A DNA stretch of 64,000 nucleotides from Hahellaceae bacterium (GTDB lineage: Bacteria; Pseudomonadota; Gammaproteobacteria; Pseudomonadales; Oleiphilaceae): contig JACKOD010000002.1 of assembly GCA_024234505.1 (NCBI GenBank), positions 682,001 through 746,000 on the forward strand, written 5' to 3'. The notes below the pieces were generated by a model that made no database searches, was not told where the DNA came from, and saw nothing but the letters and a program-made list of their open reading frames with translations. Made by a program: the position numbers and the translations under genes. This document shows positions 43,098-52,700 of the stretch, piece by piece. The stretch's first letter is position 1; every line of letters starts with the position of its first letter.

Positions 43098-44114
43098 AAT
43101 CGTGCCTTTGCCAGTGATCCTTACCTGCAACAGCATCCCCCGCGTTCACTGTTGTGTGTGCCGGTAGCGTTGCGCGACCGACGCTCGGGGGCCTTGTATC
43201 TGGAAAACCGCTTTACACTGGATGCGTTTACGTCGGACAGGCTCGACGTTATTCACCTGTTGCTGGCGCAGGCGACCATCTCGTTTGACAATGCGCGGAT
43301 GTTCAGTGAAGTTCACGAACTGAATCAATCCCTCGAACGCAAGGTTGAACAACGTACTGCCGAACTGAACAACACGGTAAAAAGTCTGGAAATGGCCAAT
43401 GATGAACTCAATGCATTCAGCTACAGTGTGTCACACGATTTACGTGCGCCCTTGCGGGGCATAAACAACTTCAGCAAAATTCTGGTTGAAGACTACGCGA
43501 GCGAGCTGGACGAAAGCGGCACCGATCTGCTGCAACGGATTATTCGTGGCGGGCTTAAAATGCAGGAGCTGATCGAAGGCCTGCTGGAGCTTTCCCGGGT
43601 GCAACGCAGTGATCTGCACAAGGCGCCGGTGGATTTGTCGGCCATGGTTAACGAACTTTTTGAAGAAATGCGCCAGCGCTTTCCCGAGCAGCAGGTACAC
43701 ACCACGATCGTGCCCGATTGTCATGTTTTTGGTGATCCGCGCATGCTGAATTCCGCCATGGAAAACCTGATTAACAATGCCTGGAAATATTCGGCAAATA
43801 CCCCGAATCCGGTCGTTGAGTTTGGCTTCTGGCGGGTCGATACCCCGGCGGCGATTCCCCCCGGGATTGGACTCGTGCCTGAGCACCTGGAGGCGGGAAC
43901 GCCGGTTTATTATCTCAAAGACAATGGCGCCGGTTTTAATATGGCCCACGCCAGTCGGCTGTTCGGCAGTTTCCAGCGCATGCACAGCGACAAACAGTTT
44001 TCCGGCACCGGTATCGGCTTAGCCACCGTGAAGCGGATTTTTGAAAAACATGGCGGCTATGTGTGGGCATGTGCCCAACCGGATGAAGGCGCGACCTTTT
44101 ACTTTACCTTGTAG
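43098..44114 (+). pseudogene. Giant kinase paralogue 2, C-terminal part: end of GAF and histidine kinase
   Basis: This segment continues paralogue 2 in the same frame after the amber codon. It encodes the end of the GAF domain (FASDPYLQQHPPRSLLCVPV), the coiled coil and a complete histidine kinase: SVSHDLRAPLRGI, ENLINNAWKYS, LKDNGAGFN and GTGIGLATVKRI. The first possible start is GTG 43152, without a ribosome-binding site, which would give 320 residues. The kinase motifs are fully conserved despite the stop, so the lesion is recent, is read through, or the part is expressed separately. Counted as one gene, paralogue 2 has about 1,780 codons like the others. Confidence 0.8.
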
Positions 44115-44144
44115 GCAGGGGCGTCGCGCCAGCTTAGTATCGTC

Positions 44145-44150
44145 TATACT
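44145..44150 (+). promoter_or_regulatory. Probable -10 element (TATACT) of giant kinase 3
   Basis: GTCTATACT ends at 44150, 59 bp before TTG 44210. It is followed by a short direct repeat (TTCTGCTAACTGAT, twice at about 44158 and 44175). Confidence 0.45.
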
Positions 44151-44209
44151 TAACAGCTTCTGCTAACTGATGGTTTCTGCTAACTGATTGAAAGAGTGTG
44201 GGATTTACC

Positions 44210-47200
44210 TTGCTGAGTCGAGTGCCCGGATATCGCATAAAGGAAATGCTGTTTGAAAGTGAACATACCGCCGTGGCGCGTGCCGAGAGGGAAAGTGACC
44301 AGCAGCCGGTGATTCTCAAACAGTTAACGAATGATTTTCCCGATGCGGCCACATTAACGCGGTTTGTGTTCGGTTTTGATGTGGCGCAAACATTCGATCA
44401 TCCCAATATCGTTCGCCACATCGAAGGGGTGGGCCTACCGCGCCGGGATGAAAATTCCGGCATTACCTTCCCGGGCGAATGCAAACCGACGCAAGTGCTG
44501 GAAGACCAGCAGTGCATGGATCTCTACGCCTACCTCAAACAATGCGATCAGGGGCGCGTACCACTCGATGTCTTCGTGAATATGGCCGTGCAACTGGCCG
44601 ACGCGCTGAGCGTGATTCACTACCATCAGGTGGTTCACAAGGATCTGCATCCGGGCAATATTTTGTACAATCCGGACACCGGTCGGGTGCAAATTACCGA
44701 CTTCGGTCTGGCCTCGCTGCTCTCGCGTGAACAACCCGCCTTGCGGCCTCCGGAACATCTGGAAGGGGTGCTGGCCTATCTCTCTCCCGAACAAACCGGA
44801 CGGATGAATCGGGCGCTGGATTACCGATCGGATTTTTACAGCCTGGGCTGCACTTTTTACCATCTGCTCAGCGGTCACCCTCCGTTTGAAGCCAGCGATG
44901 CGCTGGGGCTGGTACATGCCCATCTAGCCAAACAGCCGCGTTCACTATTGGCACTGCGGGATGATTTGCCCCCGGTGGTGTCGGCCATCGTTCACAAGTT
45001 GATGATGAAAACGGCAGAAGACCGCTACCAAAGCGCATTGGGACTGAAAAAAGATCTGGAAAAAATCCGGGAGGCGTTGGCCAGCCACGCCCCGGTAATG
45101 GAATTTCCGCTGGGCATGGACGATATTTCGGATCGCTTTCATCTTCCGCAAAAGCTCTACGGTCGTGAAAACGAGGTTCAGCGGCTATTACAACGCTTTT
45201 TTCAGGCGGCAGGCGGCCGCCCCCGATTTCTTGCGATTGCGGGCTACTCCGGCATTGGAAAGTCGGCGCTGGTCAATGAAGTGCACAAGCCGATTGCTGC
45301 CTACCATGGCTTTTTTTGTGCAGGTAAATTCGATCCGCTACAGAAAAATATTCCCTATTCGGCCTTGCAAACGGCCCTGAAAAGCTGGATTCAGCACACA
45401 CTGTCCCAACACGAACACAGCTTGCAATCGACCCGGACGCAACTGCTCGAAGCGCTAGGAGCCAATGCCCGGGTACTGGTGGATTTTATGCCGGAATTCG
45501 CCAGCCTGTTGGGTGAGTTGCCTCCGGTCGTCTCTCTGGGTGCCGACGAAACACAAAACCGCTTTTATCTGGTGTTTCAGCAATTTATCAAAGTGATTAC
45601 CCGCGAACATCCGCTGGTACTGTTTATCGACGACATTCAGTGGGCCGACCGTGGCACCTTGAATCTCTTGCCCCGCTTGATGAGCGAAGCGCCTTGTCGG
45701 GTGTTGCTGATTGTGGCCTATCGGGATAACGAAGTGGATGCGATGCATCCCGCACTGGAGGCGCTGCAACAAATCGACCCTACCGTGCTGGAAAAGGATT
45801 CCCCCGCGTGCATTACGCTGGGGCCCTTGTGCGCCGCCGATGTGATGAACTTGCTGACAGACGCCTTACATCGGCCGCCAGCAGAGCTGCAACCGCTGGT
45901 CGATCTGATTCTGGCCAAAACCGGCGGTAATCCGTTTTTTGTCGGTGAGTTTCTAAAAACCCTCTACACCGAAAAACTGCTTGATTTTAATTTGGCTCAG
46001 CAACGCTGGTGCTGGCAGATTCACGCGATCGAAGCCAAAGGCATCACCGGTAATGTGGTTGAGCTGATGTTGCGTAAAATGACGCAGTTACCACCCGACA
46101 CCCAGTCCATGTTGCAGTTGGCGGCCTGTGTGGGCAACCGTTTTGAGCTGAACCTGCTGGCTCGTGTGGCAGAAACCTCTTTGTTCGAGGTGGCGCATCG
46201 GCTATGGCCGGCACCGCGGGATGGCCTGATATTGCAAGACGACCGCGACGGGCATCCGGGCTGGGTTGAACGAACTGCGCCGGTCAGTGACCGCGTGCCC
46301 TTGTTGTACTCGTCAAAGCGCTGCCGCTTTTTACATGATCGCATGTTACAGGCGGCCTATGAGTCCATGACAGTGTCGCATCGCCAGCAAACGCATTTGC
46401 GGATTGGCCGTTTGTGGTGGAATGCCGGTTGTGTCGATGAGCTGTCAGACGAGGAACGCTTTGCGATTGTTGCGCAGCTCAACCAGGCGCGCCCGTGGAT
46501 TCACGCACCGGAAGAACAGGCGCAACTGGCGTTGCTTAATTTGCGGGCCGCGCAACAGGCCAAAGCCTCCAGCGCCTGGGAGGCGGTGGCGACCTATGCG
46601 GGCATCGGGATTGAGCTGTTATCGCCCGATCCCTGGCAGCGTGGCCCGGAAGCCGCACAAGCCCTCTATCGGTTAAAAGCGGAAGCCGACTACCTGAACG
46701 GCGACCCGGACAGCGCCGATCGCCATTACGACGAACTGTTTCTCCATTTGCAGGACAACCTCCAGCGCGCCGATATATGTGCCACGCGCATGGTGCAGGC
46801 GCTGGGTCATGGCGAGTGGGCCAAAGGTGGCGATTACGGCCTGCAAGGGTTGGACTATCTGGGGTTGGGGTTGCCGGATGAAGCGCAGTTGGCCGAGGCA
46901 ATCCGCATTGAAAAAACGCGTCTGCATGAGCGTTGCCCCGCCGGAGTCATCGACAACGTATTGGCGATGCCCGAGATGCAGGACCCGGCCATGCTGATCG
47001 CCATGCGGATTTTGCCGAATTTATATGCCCGGTTTAATGTCTTGAATCAGTCCCTGTACCGGCAGTTTGCCTGCCTGAAAGGCGCGAACTGGCTGCTTGC
47101 TTATGGCAAGTCTGACGTTGCGGCCGTGATGCTTGCCTTCTATGCCGCGGAAATGCGTCGGAATTGTGATTTCAGGGGCGCGCTCCAACAGGCAGAACAA

Positions 47201-49525
47201 GCCAGATTGCTGGCGGATAGTTATGAGTCTTGTCGTGAAATAGCCAATTTCTATAACTTTCTGGCGACCTGTCTCTGGCATTTGAAGGCGCCTCTGCCTG
47301 AGGCCGTTCGCCTCAACATGAAAGGCATGCGATTGGGTTTGGAAAGAGGAGAGCTTGCCCGGGCGGCGATGAACTACGGCAATACCTTGTTCTCGATGTT
47401 TTCGCAAGGTGAACCGTTAGCCGGCATTTTGCAACAAGCTATCGATGCGGAAGCTTTTGTGGCCAAGCATGCCTTATATTTTCCCGTGTCGACCGTGATT
47501 CGACAACTGTGCACGGCACTCCTCTCGGAAGATTCGCAAGGCGCCGGAGGACTGAACGACGCTCAATTCGAACCGGGCCTGTTTGCGAAAATAAAAGCCA
47601 GCTTTCACTACGGATATTTGTTGCATTATCGCTGTATGCTGGCGTTTTGGTATGACAACCAGGACGCGGCACTGGACTGGGCCCGGCAGGTCGAACATAG
47701 TAATTTGCCGATTAATAGCTCGACGATTGATCACCAGTTTTTTTATACCTTGCTACTCTTGCAACAATGGGATCATCTCGGTGTTGAAGATCGGGCTAAG
47801 GTGAACGACCTTCAGCAGGTCTTCGCCGAACTGACCTCACTCTATACGCCCAACTTTGAACACAAGCAGCAATTGCTGGCCGCTGAACGAGCCCGGGCCG
47901 AAGGGCAAGCCACCAAAGCGGTGTGTACTTTGTATCGGGATGCCATCGCCTCGGCTAAAAAGCATGGTTTTTTGGCCATGCAGGCCTTAGGTAACGAACT
48001 TTTCGGTGAGTATTGGTTGAGTGAAGGGTTTGACTCCATTGCTTTACCCTTTATTCGTGAGGCCATCTGCCTTTACCGGCAATGGGGTTGTCAACCCAGA
48101 GTGTTGCATTTACAGACCCGCTTCGACCACGTGTTACCCGAGTGGGATGCCCGGGTCGCCGAGCCTGTGTCACTGGCCGCCTCACAGGTATCCCATAAAA
48201 GTCAGCCGCGTGACACGCTGGATCTGGCCACGGTGATGAAATCGGCACAGCTGATTTCCAGCGAATTATTGCAAAGCCGGCTCGCCGCCAAGGTGCTGGA
48301 AGTGATTGTCGAGTCGGCCGGTGCATCATCCGCATCGTTAATGATTACAATCGCGGGGCAGCCTCAGGTGATCGCGCAGGTAGGGGACGACCGGCAAATG
48401 ATCGTGCCGGATGCGCCGATGGCTCTGGAACTTTGTCTGCACCTTCCTCAAACCATCGTCCGGTATGTTCTGAATACCGATGACGTGGTTAATATCGGCG
48501 ATGTGCCGGGTCACCGGCTATTCGCAAATGACCCCTATTTAATGCAGCATCGCCCCCGCTCGATTCTCTGTGTACCCGTGGTCTATCGTGACCGCACAGT
48601 GGGCGCCCTGTATCTCGAAAACAAACTGACGCAGGACGCCTTTACGCCCGACAGACTGGACGTGATTCGGCTACTGTTGGCTCAAACCGCCATATCGTTT
48701 GAGAATGCCCAGCTATTCGAGAAAGTGAATCAGTTGAACCAGTCGCTGGAGCAGAAAGTGGAACAGCGCACGTTGGCGCTCAATCAGGCGATAAAAAGTC
48801 TGGAGCTGGCCAATGAAGAACTCAACTCCTTTAGTCACAGTGTGTCGCATGATTTGCGGGCACCCTTGCGGGGAATCAGCGGCTTCAGCCAGATGCTGGC
48901 AGAAGATTACGGTGATCTGCTGGACGCCGACGGCAAGGATCTGATTGCCCGCATCACGCGCAACGTCACCATGATGCAAGACCTGATCGAAGGGTTGCTG
49001 ACGCTCTCCCGAGTGCAAAGAAAAGCGCTCGAAAAAGAGCCGGTGGATATTTCGGCCATGGTCGGTGAACTCTTTGCAGAAATGCGCGAACGCTTCCCGC
49101 GTCAATCAGTCACCGCCAGCAGTATCTCCGGGTGTCGTGTAGTGGGAGACAAGCGCATGCTGTACGCGGCGCTGGAAAATCTGATCAACAATGCCTGGAA
49201 ATATTCCAGCCGTACAGCACAGGCGCGGGTGGAGTTCGGGGTTTTGAATAGTGCTGTGACCGGTATTCCAGCGGGCATCGGCGCCCGCCCCGAAAGCCTT
49301 CCCCTGGACACCCCCATCTATTTCGTCAAAGACAACGGTGCCGGTTTTGATATGGCCCGCGCAGACAAACTTTTCGGCAGCTTTCAACGTTTACATGGCA
49401 TGAGTGAATTTCCCGGCACCGGCGTTGGTCTGGCGACGGTCAAGCATGTGATCGAAAAACATGGCGGCTATGTCTGGGCATACGCCCAACCGGATGAGGG
49501 GGCGATTTTTTATTTTGTGTTGTAA
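44210..49525 (+). CDS. Giant kinase paralogue 3: Ser/Thr kinase - ATPase - GAF - histidine kinase
   Basis: The likely start is TTG 44210 (LLSRVPGYRIKEMLF), aligned with the other copies and with GGGA seven bases upstream; GTG 44198 would add four residues. The product of about 1,771 residues has an intact kinase (VILKQL, HKDLHPGN with Asp 145, DFG with Asp 164). It also has an intact ATPase (GYSGIGKSAL, LVLFIDDIQWAD), the helical region, GAF, and a histidine kinase with SVSHDLRAPLR, ENLINNAWKYS, KDNGAGFD and GTGVGLATVKHV. The cytoplasmic protein should have both Ser/Thr and His kinase activity. It lies 95 bp after paralogue 2. Confidence 0.92.
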   Translation: MLSRVPGYRIKEMLFESEHTAVARAERESDQQPVILKQLTNDFPDAATLTRFVFGFDVAQTFDHPNIVRHIEGVGLPRRDENSGITFPGECKPTQVLEDQQCMDLYAYLKQCDQGRVPLDVFVNMAVQLADALSVIHYHQVVHKDLHPGNILYNPDTGRVQITDFGLASLLSREQPALRPPEHLEGVLAYLSPEQTGRMNRALDYRSDFYSLGCTFYHLLSGHPPFEASDALGLVHAHLAKQPRSLLALRDDLPPVVSAIVHKLMMKTAEDRYQSALGLKKDLEKIREALASHAPVMEFPLGMDDISDRFHLPQKLYGRENEVQRLLQRFFQAAGGRPRFLAIAGYSGIGKSALVNEVHKPIAAYHGFFCAGKFDPLQKNIPYSALQTALKSWIQHTLSQHEHSLQSTRTQLLEALGANARVLVDFMPEFASLLGELPPVVSLGADETQNRFYLVFQQFIKVITREHPLVLFIDDIQWADRGTLNLLPRLMSEAPCRVLLIVAYRDNEVDAMHPALEALQQIDPTVLEKDSPACITLGPLCAADVMNLLTDALHRPPAELQPLVDLILAKTGGNPFFVGEFLKTLYTEKLLDFNLAQQRWCWQIHAIEAKGITGNVVELMLRKMTQLPPDTQSMLQLAACVGNRFELNLLARVAETSLFEVAHRLWPAPRDGLILQDDRDGHPGWVERTAPVSDRVPLLYSSKRCRFLHDRMLQAAYESMTVSHRQQTHLRIGRLWWNAGCVDELSDEERFAIVAQLNQARPWIHAPEEQAQLALLNLRAAQQAKASSAWEAVATYAGIGIELLSPDPWQRGPEAAQALYRLKAEADYLNGDPDSADRHYDELFLHLQDNLQRADICATRMVQALGHGEWAKGGDYGLQGLDYLGLGLPDEAQLAEAIRIEKTRLHERCPAGVIDNVLAMPEMQDPAMLIAMRILPNLYARFNVLNQSLYRQFACLKGANWLLAYGKSDVAAVMLAFYAAEMRRNCDFRGALQQAEQARLLADSYESCREIANFYNFLATCLWHLKAPLPEAVRLNMKGMRLGLERGELARAAMNYGNTLFSMFSQGEPLAGILQQAIDAEAFVAKHALYFPVSTVIRQLCTALLSEDSQGAGGLNDAQFEPGLFAKIKASFHYGYLLHYRCMLAFWYDNQDAALDWARQVEHSNLPINSSTIDHQFFYTLLLLQQWDHLGVEDRAKVNDLQQVFAELTSLYTPNFEHKQQLLAAERARAEGQATKAVCTLYRDAIASAKKHGFLAMQALGNELFGEYWLSEGFDSIALPFIREAICLYRQWGCQPRVLHLQTRFDHVLPEWDARVAEPVSLAASQVSHKSQPRDTLDLATVMKSAQLISSELLQSRLAAKVLEVIVESAGASSASLMITIAGQPQVIAQVGDDRQMIVPDAPMALELCLHLPQTIVRYVLNTDDVVNIGDVPGHRLFANDPYLMQHRPRSILCVPVVYRDRTVGALYLENKLTQDAFTPDRLDVIRLLLAQTAISFENAQLFEKVNQLNQSLEQKVEQRTLALNQAIKSLELANEELNSFSHSVSHDLRAPLRGISGFSQMLAEDYGDLLDADGKDLIARITRNVTMMQDLIEGLLTLSRVQRKALEKEPVDISAMVGELFAEMRERFPRQSVTASSISGCRVVGDKRMLYAALENLINNAWKYSSRTAQARVEFGVLNSAVTGIPAGIGARPESLPLDTPIYFVKDNGAGFDMARADKLFGSFQRLHGMSEFPGTGVGLATVKHVIEKHGGYVWAYAQPDEGAIFYFVL

Positions 49526-49557
49526 GGGCGGGCCACCAGCAACGTCATATCGGCGGG

Positions 49558-49755
49558 TACACGAAGGGCATTTCTACTAGCCTAGTACGGCATAGAAAGG
49601 CAGAGTTGCAAGCGAGGTATGGTGTCACTTCCCTGGCATTGTTTGGTTCCACCGCCCGCAACACGGCCAGACCCGACAGCGATGTTGATATTCCGGGGTC
49701 TTTTGACAGTCCGCTCCGAGAATGGCAGCCTGCCCAATTTCACCTATACTGTTAA
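49558..49755 (+). pseudogene. Remnant of an MNT-type minimal nucleotidyltransferase gene
   Basis: An open frame without a start codon reads RKAELQARYGVTSLALFGST then ARNTARPDSDVDI, and ends at TAA 49753. This is the N-terminal half of a minimal nucleotidyltransferase, with the GS...D-x-D active-site pattern (LFGSTAR...DSDVD). Such proteins are the antitoxin partners in HEPN/MNT pairs. The frame lacks an ATG/GTG/TTG at the proper place and stops soon after the DVD motif; no HEPN gene is present. Its tail overlaps the promoter region of paralogue 4. It is a decayed insertion relic. Confidence 0.75.
49745..49750 (+). promoter_or_regulatory. Probable -10 element (TATACT) of giant kinase 4
   Basis: CACCTATACT ends at 49750, 41 bp before the TTG start, inside the tail of the nucleotidyltransferase remnant. 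The octamer CCTATACT is identical to that before paralogues 1 and 2. ATGGCA at 49722-49727, 17 bp upstream, could be a poor -35. Confidence 0.5.
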
Positions 49756-49790
49756 ATACTTTAGTATTTTTAACGATTTAGGGGTGAAGT

Positions 49791-52700
49791 TTGAACGTTA
49801 CTGTACCCGGGTATCGTATTCTGGAGACGCTCTTTTGTAGTGAGCATACCCTTGTGGTACGGGCCGAGCGGGAACGTGATAACGTGCCCGTGGTGCTAAA
49901 ACAGTTATGTGATGACTTTCCCGATCCGGGTAAAATCTCGCGGTTTTTGTTTGGTTATGAAGTTGCCGCAAAATTCGATCACCCTAACATTACCAAAAAC
50001 CTTGATTGGCTTGGGGTGCGTCGTAACGGGGATCTGGTCGAAATTACCGGGGAAGGGCTGGGAACCTGTAAACCCACGATTGTGATGGAAGATCAGGGCG
50101 GCGTAGATCTATATGCCTACCTTAAGCACTTTGAAAACGAGCGCTTGCCGGTCGATATTTTTCTCACAATTGCGGTTCAGCTGGCAGAAGCCTTGAGTGT
50201 GATTCACTACCAGCAAGTCATTCATAAAGATTTGCATCCCGGTAATGTGCTGATCAATCCGAATACCAGACTGACCCAGATTACCGACTTTGGTCTGGCT
50301 TCGTTACTTTCGCGCGAGCAGCCGGTGCTCCATGCCCCCGAGCGTTTGGAAGGCGTGTTGGAGTATCTCTCTCCTGAACAAACCGGGCGAATGAATCGCG
50401 CGCTGGATTATCGTTCTGATTTTTACACGCTGGGATGTACCCTCTATCATTTGCTGACCGGGCGTCCTCCGTTCAGAGCCAAGGATGCGCTCGGTGTGGT
50501 ACATGCCCATATTGCCCGCGCACAGGTTCCTGTGAGTGTTTATCGTCCGGATGTGCCTGCGGTGCTGTCGGATATCATCGACAAGCTGTTGATGAAAACA
50601 GCTGAAGATCGCTATCAAAGTGCCCTGGGTCTGAAAAAAGATCTGGATAAGGTGTACCTGGCATTAGCCATGAATAAACCGGTGCCGGAATTTCCATTAG
50701 GCATGGATGATATTTCGGATCGCCTGCAGGTGCCGCAAAAGCTGTATGGTCGCGACGACGAAGTGCAGATTCTCATGCAGCGTTTTTTTCAGGCGGCGGG
50801 TGGAAAGCCCAAGATGTTGGCGCTCTCAGGGCACTCCGGTATTGGTAAATCGGCATTGGTGTACGAAGTGCACAAGCCCATCGCCGCTTACAATGGTCTG
50901 TTCTGTGCCGGAAAGTTTGATCAGTTCCAAAAGAATGTTCCCTATTCGGCCTTACAGCTGGCATTGAAAACCTGGATACAGAGCATGCTGTCGTTAAGCG
51001 AAGCTCATCGGCAACACAAACGCAATGAAGTCCTGAATGCCTTAGGGGCGAATGCCCGCGTGCTCATCGACTTTATGCCCGATTTTGCCTGGGTGCTGGG
51101 CGAGTTACCCCCGGTTGCGCAACTGGGGGCGGATGAAACCCAAAACCGCGTTCACCTGGTATTCCAGAAACTCATTAAAGCGATTACGCACGAACACCCG
51201 CTGGTTTTGTTTATCGACGACATCCAGTGGGCCGACCTGGGAACATTGAACCTGTTGCCCCAGTTGCTCGACGAAGACCTATGCCGTTTGCTGATTATTG
51301 TGGCGTACCGTGACAACGAGGTGGGGGCGCGCCATCCGGCGATGCAAATGTTTAAGCAGATTGAGCAGTCGCCACGGTTGGGCGACAGCCTGAGTCTGGT
51401 CTCGCTAGGGCCGCTGGATCAAAGCCATGTGGCCGAGCTTCTGTCGGACGCATTGCATCGTCCGACGGGCGAACTGAACGCGCTGGTAAACCTGGTGTAT
51501 GCCAAAACGGCGGGCAACCCGTTTTTTATCAGCGAGTTTCTGAAAGCGCTTTACACCGAGAACTTGCTGAATTTTGATCTGGCATGCCAGCGCTGGCGCT
51601 GGTCGATCAGCGAAATTGAAGACAAAGGCATCACTGATAATGTGGTCGATTTGATGCTCACAAAAATGGCGAAACTCCCCGAGGATACGCAAGCCATGAT
51701 TCAGTTGGCGGCCTGTGTGGGGAGCCGTTTTAATCTGGAAATGCTGGCGCGGGTCGCCGAGCAACCGCTGGCGAAAGTAACCCGGATCCTGTGGCCGGCC
51801 TTGCGGGATGGGGTGTTGATTCAGGATGGCGGGGATTGGTATCTGGGGATGGTTCAGCCTCGCGGGGAAAAAACCATTGTCGACCGGGTCTCCAGTGCGA
51901 GAGTGTCGCAGTTTTCACCGGTGTCACCGCAATGCCGCTTTTTACATGACCGGATGCTGCAGGCAGCCTACCAATCGCTGCCCACTGCACAACGGCAACA
52001 GATTCATTTAAATGTTGGGCGCTTGTTGCTTAAGGGCGAGAGCGTGGCCGAGTTGAGTGACGAAGCCTGTTTTGCGATTGTCGAGCAGTTGAATCAGGCG
52101 CGCCCGCTGATTGATCATCCTGATGAAAAGCACAGCTTAAGCTTGCTGAATTTACGCGCGGCACGTCAGGCCTGGGCGGCCAGTGTCTGGTCGGCGGCGG
52201 TGGATTACAGCGACATCGGGCTGAGTCTGTTGCCTGCAGATCACTGGCAAAGCGATTACGACACCAGCGAGCAGTTATTCACTCTCAAGGCGGAGTGTGA
52301 ATACCTGGTGGGCCATCATGAAGTATCCGAACGCTATTACGATGAATTATTCCGGCACCTGCAAGACGACTTGCAACGGGCAGAGATTTGCACGGTTCGC
52401 ATGGTGCAAGCCATTGGGCATGGACAATGGGCCCGAGGGCTGGCGTTAGGGAAGCAAGGGTTGGGTTATGTGGGGCTCAGTCTGCCGCCTGAACAGCATC
52501 TGGCGGAGGCCGCCGCGCAGGAAGAAGCGTACCTGATGGCTCATACCCGGGATGGAGTCATTGACAATGTCATGGCCTTGCCTGATATGGACGATCCCAA
52601 ACTCTTGGTTGCCATGCGGATTTTGCCCAATTTAAACGCCTGTGCGGTCATCATTAACGACAAAAGGTTAGGCAAATACTGTGTCTATAAAGGTTGTAAC

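Noticed and set aside
49619..49840. 73-codon ORF starting ATG 49619
   Set aside because: It is out of frame with the clear nucleotidyltransferase remnant, has no features and runs into the start of giant kinase 4.
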